DNA from: Intrasporangium flavum
GTDB taxonomy: Bacteria > Actinomycetota > Actinomycetes > Actinomycetales > Dermatophilaceae
NCBI RefSeq assembly: GCF_001956915.1
Contig: NZ_MLJO01000010.1
Span: 1-64,000 of the forward strand
DNA length: 64,000 nucleotides
Direction: 5' to 3'
Below, piece by piece: positions 49,170 through 56,786 of this stretch (positions within the stretch are counted from its first letter, which is position 1; every line of letters starts with the position of its first letter). The notes under the pieces are model-generated. The model had not been told where the DNA came from and ran no database searches. It saw only the letters and a list, made by a program, of their open reading frames with translations. The position numbers were made by a program, and so were the translations under genes.

Positions 49170-50135
49170 ATGCACGCGCAGGCGTCGACGCCGACCGGAG
49201 CACCGCCGATCATCGTGGGCTACGACGGGTCCACCTCGGCCGGGACCGCGCTCGAGTGGGCGGCCCGGGCGGCGGCGAGCCGCTCGTGCCGGCTGGAGGT
49301 TCTGACCGCGCTCCCGCCCGTGCCCGAGGGCATGGCGGCGCCGATCGGCCTGTCGTCGTCGGTCGTCCCGGGCCGACGGCACCCGGTGCCCGAGTCGGTC
49401 CTCGAGGAGGCGAGACTGATGGCCGCGAAGGTCCTCGCCGACGACGCCGTCGAGGTCACCTCGGTGGTCGGCGAGGCGGCGCCGGCGTTCGTCCGCGCCT
49501 CGGAGCGGGCGCAGATGGTCGTCGTGGGCAACCGCGGCCACGGGGCGCTCGGCACGGCGCTGCTCGGCTCGGTGTCCTCGACGGTGGCCCGGCACGCGCA
49601 CTGTCCCGTGACCGTCGTGCGAGGCACCGTGGACGACCCGGACCACCGGCGCCCCGTCACGGTGGGGGTCGACTACCTCGAACCGTCTCCGGCCGCCGTA
49701 CGGCTGGCCGCCGACCTCGCGGCCCGGTGGGCGGTCCCGCTGCGGATCGTCTCGGCCTGGGCCCAGCCCGGCCAGGGAGCCCTGGGGCTGTCCCACCTCG
49801 GCGTCCGCCCGGTCCACGAGGGCGCGCGCGCCCGGCAGGACCTGGCCCGGGCGGCGACGCTGGAGGCTGCGGGGCAGGCCCGGCGCGTCGCCCCCGACCT
49901 CGCGGTGGAGCTGCTCACCCCGGGCACCCCGGCAGCGCCCGCGCTCGAGGACGACTCGCGGCGCTCGGGCCTGCTCGTCCTCGGCTCGCGGCGGCTCGGG
50001 CCGCTCGAGCGCGTCGCGTCGGGCTCGGTCGGCGCCACGGTGCTCGACCACGCGTCGTGCCCCGTCACGGTCGTCCCGTCGTGCGCCGCCCACACGGCCG
50101 GCCGGGTGACCGGACGGGGTGACCGGACGGGGTGA
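49170..50135 (+). CDS. Tandem-domain universal stress protein
   Basis: A 321-residue protein with two Usp domains. Domain 1 runs from IIVGYDGSTSAGTALEWAAR to VVVGNRGHGALGTALLGSVS, domain 2 from VTVGVDYLEPSPAAVRLAAD to LVLGSRRLGPLERVASGSVG; both nucleotide loops are intact. GAGGAGGATCAC precedes the ATG. The last nine residues (GRVTGRGDRTG region) are encoded by the start of a 13-bp tandem repeat, so the C-terminus may vary between strains. Likely part of the same stress response as the Usp at 44002-44880. Confidence 0.9.
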   Translation: MHAQASTPTGAPPIIVGYDGSTSAGTALEWAARAAASRSCRLEVLTALPPVPEGMAAPIGLSSSVVPGRRHPVPESVLEEARLMAAKVLADDAVEVTSVVGEAAPAFVRASERAQMVVVGNRGHGALGTALLGSVSSTVARHAHCPVTVVRGTVDDPDHRRPVTVGVDYLEPSPAAVRLAADLAARWAVPLRIVSAWAQPGQGALGLSHLGVRPVHEGARARQDLARAATLEAAGQARRVAPDLAVELLTPGTPAAPALEDDSRRSGLLVLGSRRLGPLERVASGSVGATVLDHASCPVTVVPSCAAHTAGRVTGRGDRTG

Positions 50136-50210
50136 TCGAACGGGGTGACCGAACGGGGTGACCGAACGGGGTGACCGAACGGGGTGACCGAACGGGGTGA
50201 CCGAACGGGG
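50107..50210 (+). repeat. 13-bp minisatellite, eight copies
   Basis: Eight back-to-back copies of TGACCGAACGGGG (first two read TGACCGGACGGGG, third TGATCGAACGGGG) and a decayed ninth. The array starts inside the 3' end of the Usp gene, whose stop codon is the TGA of the third unit, and runs towards the PLDc_N gene. Unit length is not a multiple of three, and each unit carries a TGA. Confidence 0.93.
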
Positions 50211-50340
50211 TGATCGGCCGAAACGGCGTGGGGCGCCCCGCGGAGGGCGATGATCGAAGGGCTGGGTAGCAACCCCTCAGCGTCGACCGGACCGGTCGCA
50301 CAGCCCGGAAAGGTCGGCGCGGCCGAAGGAAAGGCTCGCC

Positions 50341-50721
50341 ATGTCGTTCTGGGACATCATCTGGTTCATCATCGTGTTCTTCGCCTTCGCGACCTATCTC
50401 ATGGTCCTCTTCTCGATCGTCGTGGACCTGTTCCGCGACCCCGAGGTGTCCGGCTGGATGAAGGCGGTCTGGGTGGCGTGCCTCATCTTCTTCACCTTCA
50501 TCACCGCGATCGTCTACCTCATCGTGCGTGGCCGGTCGATGACGGAGCGGGCATCGCGCGACGCGCGCGCCGTCCGTTCCGCGCAGGACGACTACATCCG
50601 GAGCGTCGCCGCCGGCGGCCCCTCCCCCGCTGACCAGATCGCCCGCGCCAAGGAGCTGCTCGACGCCGGCACCATCAGCGCCGCGGAGTTCGACGCCCTG
50701 AAGACCAAGGCCCTGGCCTGA
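50341..50721 (+). CDS. PLDc_N / SHOCT membrane protein
   Basis: A 126-residue protein. Two hydrophobic helices in the first 65 residues (WDIIWFIIVFFAFATYLMVL and VWVACLIFFTFITAIVYLIV), with DLFRDPEVSGWMKAVW between them, form the phospholipase-D-nuclease N-terminal type anchor, without any PLD catalytic domain. The C-terminal 30 residues (ADQIARAKELLDAGTISAAE) are a SHOCT motif, a short oligomerisation element. GAAGGAAAGG precedes the ATG. A perfect 15-base palindrome, CGACCGG-A-CCGGTCG, lies at 50284-50298 in its leader. Function unknown. Confidence 0.82.
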   Translation: MSFWDIIWFIIVFFAFATYLMVLFSIVVDLFRDPEVSGWMKAVWVACLIFFTFITAIVYLIVRGRSMTERASRDARAVRSAQDDYIRSVAAGGPSPADQIARAKELLDAGTISAAEFDALKTKALA

Positions 50722-50773
50722 GCCCGGGCCCGAGAGGACACCGACGAAAGGACATCGACGTGAGGACACCGAC

Positions 50774-52231
50774 GTGACCGCGAGTGGCCCCGTGGTGGGC
50801 CCGGCACCTGACCTCCTGGCCCCGGACCCGCTCGCGACCGGGCCGATCGACCGCGACGAGGCACTGACGCGCGCCGAGCAGGCTCGCGAACGGGCACCGC
50901 TCGCCTCCCACGCCGACGTGCCGGGCGGGGCGGAGGGCCCCGACGACCGCGACGCCGTGGCCCTGCTCGAGGCGCAGGCCACGACGCGCATCCCCGAGCT
51001 CGTGCCGATCCGGTACGGCCGCATGCTCGCCAACCCGTTCACCTTCTACCGCGGCGCTGCCGGCCTCATGGCGGCCGACCTCGGCTCGACGCCCTCGAGC
51101 GGGCTCCTAGTGCAGCTGTGCGGCGACGCCCACGTGTCGAACTTCGGCATGTTCGGCTCGGCCGAGCGGCGCCACCTGTTCGACCTCAACGACTTCGACG
51201 AGACGTGGCCGGGACCGTTCGAGTGGGACGTCAAGCGACTCGCGGCCAGCCTCGAGATCGCCGGACGCCACCGGGGCTGGAAGCGGGCGCGCCGCGAGCG
51301 GCTCGTCACTGCGATGGTGCGCTCGTACCGGATGAGCATGGCCGCCTTCGCGGCGCTGCCGATGCTCGACGTCTGGTACTCGCGGATGGAGATCCAGCCC
51401 GGGCTGCCCCGGCTGCGCGAGTACGTGTCGAAGCCGGCGTGGCGGGCGGCGGACCGCGTCGCGCGCGCCTCGCTGCGGCGCGACGCCAGCTCGGCCCTCG
51501 TCAAGCTCACCGACAGCGCCGGTGACGCGGTGCGGTTCATCAGCGACCCACCGCTGCTCGTGCCGCTGCGCGACCTCGTGCCGGTCGATGCGGCGGACAT
51601 CGCGCAGTGGGCCGGCAACCTGCTGACCGAGTACCAGTCCACCCTGCAGCGGGACCGGCGGCTGCTCGTCAGCCGCTACCGGCTCGTCGACATCGCGCGC
51701 AAAGCGGTCGGCGTCGGCAGCGTCGGCACCCGAGCCTGGGTGCTGCTCCTGCTCGACGGCGACGCCCAACCGCTCGTGCTCCAGGCCAAGGAGGCGGTCG
51801 CCTCCGTGCTGGAGCCGTACTCCCCCGCGCCCGGGCCGGCCAACCAGGGCCAGCGCGTCGTCGAGGGGCAGCGGCTCATGCAGGCCAGCAGCGACATGTT
51901 CCTCGGCTGGCAGCGCGTCGTCGGCGTCGACGGGGACTCCCACGACTACTACCTGCGGCAGTTCCGGGACTGGAAGGGCTCCTTCGACCTCGAGGCCATC
52001 GACGCCAAGAGCCTCGAGATGCTCGGGATCCTCTGCGCCTGGACGCTGGCCCGGGCCCACGCCAGGTCGGGCGACCGCGTCGCCATCTCCGCCTACCTCG
52101 GCGACGGCGACGAGTTCGAGCGGGCGCTCGTCGGTTTCGCCCGTGCCTACGCCCGACGCAACGCCCACGACCACGGCGAGCTGTCCAGCGCTGTCGCCGC
52201 GGGAACGGTGGCGGCCGAGCTCGGGCGCTGA
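50774..52231 (+). CDS. DUF2252 domain-containing protein
   Basis: A 485-residue protein matching DUF2252: IPELVPIRYGRMLANPFTFY, LVQLCGDAHVSNFGMFGSAE, FDLNDFDETWPGPFEWDVKR, RGWKRARRERLVTAMVRSYR, and the C-terminal DSHDYYLRQFRDWKGSF. CGDAHVSNFG with DLNDFDE looks like a kinase-type catalytic loop (HxxN...D), and a distant protein-kinase-like fold is plausible; no activity is established. The GTG start follows a short leader with two GAGGACACCGACG direct repeats. Probably a stress-island member. Confidence 0.85.
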   Translation: MTASGPVVGPAPDLLAPDPLATGPIDRDEALTRAEQARERAPLASHADVPGGAEGPDDRDAVALLEAQATTRIPELVPIRYGRMLANPFTFYRGAAGLMAADLGSTPSSGLLVQLCGDAHVSNFGMFGSAERRHLFDLNDFDETWPGPFEWDVKRLAASLEIAGRHRGWKRARRERLVTAMVRSYRMSMAAFAALPMLDVWYSRMEIQPGLPRLREYVSKPAWRAADRVARASLRRDASSALVKLTDSAGDAVRFISDPPLLVPLRDLVPVDAADIAQWAGNLLTEYQSTLQRDRRLLVSRYRLVDIARKAVGVGSVGTRAWVLLLLDGDAQPLVLQAKEAVASVLEPYSPAPGPANQGQRVVEGQRLMQASSDMFLGWQRVVGVDGDSHDYYLRQFRDWKGSFDLEAIDAKSLEMLGILCAWTLARAHARSGDRVAISAYLGDGDEFERALVGFARAYARRNAHDHGELSSAVAAGTVAAELGR

Positions 52232-52250
52232 CGGCCGCACCGGCGGCGCC

Positions 52251-52346
52251 GGGCCCGGCGGTGGGCCCGGCGGTGGGCCCGGCGGTGGGCCCGGCGGTGG
52301 GCCCGGCGGTGGGCCCGGCGGTGGGCCCGGCGGTGGGCCCGGCGGT
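52251..52346 (+). repeat. 12-bp minisatellite, eight copies
   Basis: Eight identical tandem copies of GGGCCCGGCGGT begin 19 bases after the DUF2252 stop. Each unit contains the self-complementary GGGCCC, so the array could fold into many alternative hairpins. It is immediately followed by the GGGACC palindromes. Total length is 96 bases with no variants. Confidence 0.95.
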
Positions 52347-52357
52347 GCGCGTGGCCC

Positions 52358-52403
52358 GGGACCAAGGTCCCTGCCACGCCGCGTCCGGGGACCGTACGGT
52401 CCC
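52358..52403. promoter_or_regulatory. Two GGGACC palindromes (DosR-like) before a small gene
   Basis: GGGACCAAGGTCCC (52358-52371) is a perfect 14-base palindrome with DosR-box spacing, and is itself the core of a longer hairpin (GCGTGGC 52349-52355 with GCCACGC 52373-52379). GGGACCGTACGGTCCC (52388-52403) is a perfect 16-base palindrome, centred 31 bases further on. They could be a terminator for DUF2252, an operator for the downstream gene, or both. Confidence 0.5.
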
Positions 52404-52504
52404 GAGCACGACCTGCACGAAGGCGCCAGATCGCGGTCTGACGCGCGCCGGCGACGTCGACTCCGTCATGCGTCGCACGGCACCGAACGGCATTGGAGCA
52501 CCGC

Positions 52505-52759
52505 ATGTCGCACGCCATGGCCCTCCCCACCCGTGTCGACGACCACGCCTCGCGCGTGGCCGAGATGAGCATCCGAGAGCTCATCGGCGCACTGGCCACC
52601 ACCGAGGAGCGCCTGCGATCCGTGCCGAACCTCGTGACCTTCCGCGGCCGCCTCGTGGCCAACCCGGAGCGACGCCTGCTGCTGCAGCAGCAGCGCCGTG
52701 TCATCGGCGCCCTGCGCCGACGCCGTGCCGCCCTGCGCCTGCCCGCACGACGCCACTGA
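52505..52759 (+). CDS. Small basic hypothetical protein
   Basis: An 84-residue protein, MSHAMALPTRVDDHASRVAE onwards, with a predicted helical hairpin (SIRELIGALATTEERLRSVP; LLLQQQRRVIGALRRRRAAL) and a very basic C-terminus. TTGGAGC sits ahead of ATG 52505; an ATG 12 bases upstream is less well placed. It could bind nucleic acid or ribosomes. No family is recognised. It lies directly downstream of two DosR-like palindromes. Confidence 0.6.
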   Translation: MSHAMALPTRVDDHASRVAEMSIRELIGALATTEERLRSVPNLVTFRGRLVANPERRLLLQQQRRVIGALRRRRAALRLPARRH

Positions 52760-52860
52760 CAACCGTCCGAGGGCCGCGGGCGCGCCGCCGGCATCCGGCC
52801 CGGGCGCGCGTGTCTGCGCATCGGCCTCGGAGCGTGGCCGTCGTCAACTAACCTCGGATC

Positions 52861-53526
52861 ATGAGTCGGGCAACGGCTCCTCGCAGGTTGACGGCGCGGT
52901 TCTGGCGGGGCCGGCGGTCCGCCGCCGTGGCCGGGATCGTCTTCGGCATCCTGCTGCTGGCGGCGCTCACGATGGTGCGCCTGGCCCTCGCGGACACGAC
53001 CATCGCCGCGCTGCAGTCCGACCCGTCCAGGCGCGCCCTCATCGGGCTGAGCCTCAACCTCGTCCCGTTCGCGGGCATCGCGTTCCTCTGGTTCATCGGC
53101 GTCGTCCGCGACCAGCTCGGCGACGTCGAGGACCGCCTCTTCTCGACCGTCTTCCTCGGCAGCGGCCTGCTCTTCCTCGCCATGCTCTTCGTCGGCTCGG
53201 TCACGACGAGCACGGTGATGTCGCTCGTCGCCGTGCAGACCCCGAACACCGAGCTGTTCGACTACGGCCGCGTCACCACGCAGGGCCTCATCTCGGTCTA
53301 CGCGCTGCGGATGGCCGCGGTCTTCACCCTGTCGGTCAGCACCGTCGGCATCCGTACCGCAGCGCTGCCCCGCTGGGTGGCCTACAGCGGCTACGTCGTC
53401 GCGCTGGGCCTCATGGTGGCCGCCGGCGAGCACAAGTGGGTGCAGCTCATCTTCCCGGCGTGGGTGCTCATGGTGAGCGTCGTGATCCTCGTGACCAGCC
53501 CGCCCGAGCGCCCCGTGGTCAGCTAG
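52861..53526 (+). CDS. Hypothetical multi-pass membrane protein
   Basis: A 221-residue protein with about six membrane helices after a basic N-terminus (RRLTARFWRGRRS). Helices include AVAGIVFGILLLAALTMVRL, LVPFAGIAFLWFIGVV and WVLMVSVVILVTS. A DVEDRLFSTVFLGSGLLFLA segment follows a short loop. No family known to me. Its 3' end overlaps the convergent DUF4239 gene by 8 bases. Confidence 0.7.
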   Translation: MSRATAPRRLTARFWRGRRSAAVAGIVFGILLLAALTMVRLALADTTIAALQSDPSRRALIGLSLNLVPFAGIAFLWFIGVVRDQLGDVEDRLFSTVFLGSGLLFLAMLFVGSVTTSTVMSLVAVQTPNTELFDYGRVTTQGLISVYALRMAAVFTLSVSTVGIRTAALPRWVAYSGYVVALGLMVAAGEHKWVQLIFPAWVLMVSVVILVTSPPERPVVS

Positions 53527-54343
53527 CGACGCCGCGTGCGTCGCACGGTGGGTCCACCGTGATGCCGACGACGTGCAGCTGGGTGTCCATGAGGGTGAGG
53601 GTGCGCTGCATCGACGTGGGTCGCAGGGTGCCGATCCCGGAGCCGTACGGGTGGTTGAAGAACACGACGAGCAGCATGAGCACCGTGATGACCATCGTCA
53701 CGGTGCCCATGAGCACGCCCTGCGTGAGGGCTCGTTCGCCGCTGTCGGCGAAGAAGAGCATGAAGCCGAAGAGGGCCAGGCTGAGCAGGCCGAGGCCGAT
53801 CCACAGCGGTACGGGGATGATCCCCGACGCGGAGTGCAGGCGGGCGTCGCGCGCCTCCTGCCGCTGGGTGGTCTGGTCCATCCACCGGTCGTAGGCCGAC
53901 TGCTCGGTCGCCGTCTTCGGCTGGACGCCCTTGATCGTCAGGAACATGCGAGCGCCCCAGGGGTTGACCGCCTCGCCGAGCGTGCCGGCGTCCACCGCGT
54001 CCCACTCGGAGCCCGCGACCGACCGCGCGTAGCAGACGAGCTGGCCCGTCAGCGGCCCGGAGACGTCGGCGGGCATGAACTGGGCGGTCTGGGTCATCTC
54101 GGCGACGATCGTCGCCTCCGTCGCCGCCCCCGCCCGCGAGCCGTCGTAGGACTGGAACGCGAGGAAGATGATGAAGCCGAGGAGCACCGAGAAGCCGGTC
54201 GCGAGGACGCCGAACACGCCTGCCGCGCGGTCGCCGTCGCTGAAGTAGCCGCCGACCGGGGCCGTGCGGCGCACGAGCAGCATGACGGTCACCGTCACCG
54301 CCGTGAAGGCGACGACGATGAGCAGGCCCCAGACGACGTTCAC
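53519..54343 (-). CDS. DUF4239 (bestrophin-like) membrane protein
   Basis: A 274-residue membrane protein with the DUF4239 layout: an N-terminal helix (VVWGLLIVVAFTAVTVTVML), a second after ARGxFG-like GVFGVLATGFSVLLGFIIFL, a long soluble region with EATIVAEMTQTAQFMP and VCYARSVAGSEWDAV, then two closing helices (LWIGLGLLSLALFGFMLFFA; MGTVTMVITVLMLLVVFF). The family is described as bestrophin-like, suggesting an ion channel, but function is not proven. GTG start. Confidence 0.8.
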   Translation of the reverse strand: MNVVWGLLIVVAFTAVTVTVMLLVRRTAPVGGYFSDGDRAAGVFGVLATGFSVLLGFIIFLAFQSYDGSRAGAATEATIVAEMTQTAQFMPADVSGPLTGQLVCYARSVAGSEWDAVDAGTLGEAVNPWGARMFLTIKGVQPKTATEQSAYDRWMDQTTQRQEARDARLHSASGIIPVPLWIGLGLLSLALFGFMLFFADSGERALTQGVLMGTVTMVITVLMLLVVFFNHPYGSGIGTLRPTSMQRTLTLMDTQLHVVGITVDPPCDARGVAS

Positions 54344-54503
54344 AGGTCGCTCTCGGGTGTGGTCGTGAGACCCATGCTTGAAGTCTGTGGGGTGGTACCG
54401 GTCCCCGTCAGCACAACCGGTCGATTGAGGGCCGGGCGGGGTGGATGTCCGGGGGTTCCCCGGATCGGCCCGCAGCGCCCGGCGCGAGGCGTAGCGTCCG
54501 AGG

Positions 54504-55157
54504 ATGCGCAGCTTTCCGGTGACCGACCAGGTTCGCTCCTACGCCGTCGCGCACGGGACGTGGCGCCCCGACGCCGTGGTTCGTGACCTGCAGTCGGAGA
54601 CTGCCGGTCTCGGGGACCCGGCAGGCATGCAGATCGGCGACGACCAGGGCCAGCTGCTCACGATGCTCACCCGGCTGGTCGACGCCCGCCGGGCGGTCGA
54701 GGTGGGAACGTTCACCGGCTACTCGAGCCTGTGCATCGCCCGCGGGCTCGCCGAGGGCGGCTCGCTGCTGTGCTGCGACGTCAGCGCCGAATGGACCGAC
54801 ATCGGCCGGCAGGCCTGGGCCGCAGCCGGACTCGCCGACCGGATCGACCTGCGGATCGCTCCGGCGCTCGACACCCTGCACGCCCTGCCGGCCACCGCCG
54901 ACATCGACCTCGTGTTCATCGACGCGGACAAGCCCTCGTACACCGGGTACTGGGAGGAGCTGGTGCCGCGGGTGCGCCCCGGCGGCCTGCTGCTCGCGGA
55001 CAACGTGCTGTGGAGCGGTCGGATCACCGACCCGGACGCCACCGACGCCGACACCACCGCCCTGCGCGCCTTCAACGACGTCGTGGCCGCCGACGACCGC
55101 GTGGAGGCCGTGGTCCTCACGGCCTTCGACGGCCTGACCATCGCGCGCCGGCGCTGA
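54504..55157 (+). CDS. Class I SAM-dependent O-methyltransferase
   Basis: A 217-residue enzyme of the caffeoyl-CoA/catechol O-methyltransferase family (methyltransf_3). SAM-binding motif VEVGTFTGYSSLCIARGL is near residue 65, the acidic residue follows in LLCCDVS, the metal site is in FIDADKPSYTGYWEEL (Asp-x-Asp-Lys) with DNVLWSGRI as the second metal block. It would methylate a catechol-type hydroxyl using Mg2+; the substrate is unknown. It stands alone, with a 160-base upstream gap holding divergent promoters but no recognised site. Confidence 0.9.
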   Translation: MRSFPVTDQVRSYAVAHGTWRPDAVVRDLQSETAGLGDPAGMQIGDDQGQLLTMLTRLVDARRAVEVGTFTGYSSLCIARGLAEGGSLLCCDVSAEWTDIGRQAWAAAGLADRIDLRIAPALDTLHALPATADIDLVFIDADKPSYTGYWEELVPRVRPGGLLLADNVLWSGRITDPDATDADTTALRAFNDVVAADDRVEAVVLTAFDGLTIARRR

Positions 55158-55313
55158 CCCGCACGCGGCGCCCGGACCCTACGGTCCTGCCGGGTGCCGC
55201 GCGGCGTGACGCGTCGGCACTCTGTGTCGGCGCGAGCACAGACGGACGCGTGACGGGCCGGCATCGTCGAGATGGACCACCGCAGGTGGTCCGGCACCCG
55301 CAAGGAGCTCTCG

Positions 55314-56252
55314 ATGACGACCACGACCGGCCGGCCCAGGCCTCACCCCAACCCCTGCATCAGCGCCGCCGTCGGCCTGGCCCTCGGGCTCGGCCTCGCC
55401 GGCTGCACCGCCGGCACCGTCCCGGTCGCGTCGAGGACGTCCGCCGCCTCGGGCTCGGCGGCGGGCACGGCGACGGCCACGACGCCAGGAGCCACCTCGA
55501 CGCCCGGCCCAGAGCGTGATCTCGTCGTCGGCGGCCGGCACGTCCACGCCCGGTGTGACGGCACCGGGCCCGCGGTCGTCCTCGTGGCCGACTACGGGCG
55601 GTCCATGGACGACACCGGCCCCTACATCTCGAACCTGGCACCGCACGCGCAGGTGTGCCTCTACGACCGGCTCGGCGTCGGCCGCAGCGACTCCGCGCCG
55701 AGCACGCAGACCTTCGAGTCCCTGGCCGACGACCTCGACCGCGTCATCTCGAAGCTCGGGCTCACGCGTCCGCTCGTCGTGGTCGGCGACGGGGTGGGCG
55801 CACCGATCGCGCTGACCTGGATCAGTCGACACGAGAAGGACGCCCGCGCCGTCGTGCTCGTCAATGCGGCACCTCCCGGGTTCATGGGACCCCGCGGGGC
55901 GCTGGCCCGGCTGCTGCCCCCGAAGGACGCGGGCGACCTCCCGCTGAGCAACCTGCAGGCCGACCTCGACCGCTTCAACGACCCGACGACCAACCGTGAG
56001 AGCCTCGACCCCAGGTCGTGGGACGCCTACCTCAGGCTCCCGCCGGCGTCCACACCGCTCTACGACCTCGTCGCACCGCTCGAACCGCAGTGGCCGGCCT
56101 CCGTCGACACGAAGAAGGTGAACACGGCCCTGCAGCAGGCGCAGAGCCGACTGCTCGGGCTGTCGTCGGCCTCCCGGCTGGTGACCGTCGCCCGGGAGGC
56201 GGACTGGCCGGCGACGATCCGCAGCGCCCTCGAGAGCGCGCTGCAGGGCTGA
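55314..56252 (+). CDS. Alpha/beta-hydrolase-fold lipoprotein lacking the catalytic Ser
   Basis: A 312-residue protein with a lipobox LAGC (Cys31) after a hydrophobic segment, a Thr/Ala/Ser linker and an alpha/beta-hydrolase domain (CLYDRLGVGRSDS, ESLADDLDRVISKLGL). The nucleophile elbow reads VVGDGVGAPIALTW, so GxSxG has become GDGVG (158-162), with Gly in place of Ser. The usual C-terminal His position reads READWPAT. It therefore looks like a membrane-anchored pseudo-enzyme. ATG 55314 follows AAGGAG. GGACCCTACGGTCC at 55174-55187 lies upstream. Confidence 0.82.
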   Translation: MTTTTGRPRPHPNPCISAAVGLALGLGLAGCTAGTVPVASRTSAASGSAAGTATATTPGATSTPGPERDLVVGGRHVHARCDGTGPAVVLVADYGRSMDDTGPYISNLAPHAQVCLYDRLGVGRSDSAPSTQTFESLADDLDRVISKLGLTRPLVVVGDGVGAPIALTWISRHEKDARAVVLVNAAPPGFMGPRGALARLLPPKDAGDLPLSNLQADLDRFNDPTTNRESLDPRSWDAYLRLPPASTPLYDLVAPLEPQWPASVDTKKVNTALQQAQSRLLGLSSASRLVTVAREADWPATIRSALESALQG

Positions 56253-56270
56253 CCTGCGACCGGACCGGTG

Positions 56271-56681
56271 TCAGCGCTCCGGCGCGTGGTCACCGGGGGC
56301 GTCGAAGGACAGCACGACGAGCGGGCTGTGCCGCATCATCTCCGCGACGTCCGTGCGCCGCCATCGCCGCGCCGCCGCCTCGATGAACGGCCTGCGCTCG
56401 CCCGGGTCGGTCACGACCCGCGCCGTGGCCGGCACGTCGGCGACGAGGGACTGCTTCAGGTGGACCACGATGTGCGGGTCGGCCTCGATGTTGTAGAGCC
56501 AGTCACGCTTCCGGTCCGCCCGTGGCATCCCGGTGACGAAGAGCCGGTCGTCGTCGTGGTGCAGGAAGATCTCGATGCGTCGAGGCCTGCCGGTGCGTCG
56601 ACCGGTCGTCGTCAGGTCGATGATCTGGCTGTGCTGCAGGGCGGCCCACGTCGCCTCATCCACCTGGCCGGCACGGTCCAT
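56271..56681 (-). CDS. Nitroreductase/quinone reductase family protein (DDN-like, F420-type)
   Basis: A 136-residue protein of the split-beta-barrel deazaflavin-dependent nitroreductase family. Blocks: IDLTTTGRRTGRPRRIEIFL, DRLFVTGMPRADRKRDWLYN and PHIVVHLKQSLVADVPATAR (residues 21-40, 46-65 and about 70-90). TTGRRTGxPR and the W-Y/L-x-N pattern are diagnostic. It would use F420H2 to reduce quinones or nitro compounds at the membrane. ATG 56681 follows GAGAGGATC. It converges on the lipoprotein gene with an 18-base gap. Confidence 0.85.
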   Translation of the reverse strand: MDRAGQVDEATWAALQHSQIIDLTTTGRRTGRPRRIEIFLHHDDDRLFVTGMPRADRKRDWLYNIEADPHIVVHLKQSLVADVPATARVVTDPGERRPFIEAAARRWRRTDVAEMMRHSPLVVLSFDAPGDHAPER

Positions 56682-56786
56682 GGCGCGATCCTCTCGACGG
56701 CAACCGACCTCTCGAACTCTACGGCGAACCGCGATGACGCGTCGCTCGGGCACCACGAGCCGGCAGCCTGCGCCAGACTCTCGGGC

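Noticed and set aside
50107..52346. Tandem arrays considered as CRISPR
   Set aside because: Units of 12-13 bases are directly adjacent without spacers, and no cas gene is present.
55174..55187. GGACCCTACGGTCC counted as another DosR-like box
   Set aside because: The half-sites are separated by four bases instead of two and it lies 17 bases after the methyltransferase stop, so it may be only a terminator hairpin.
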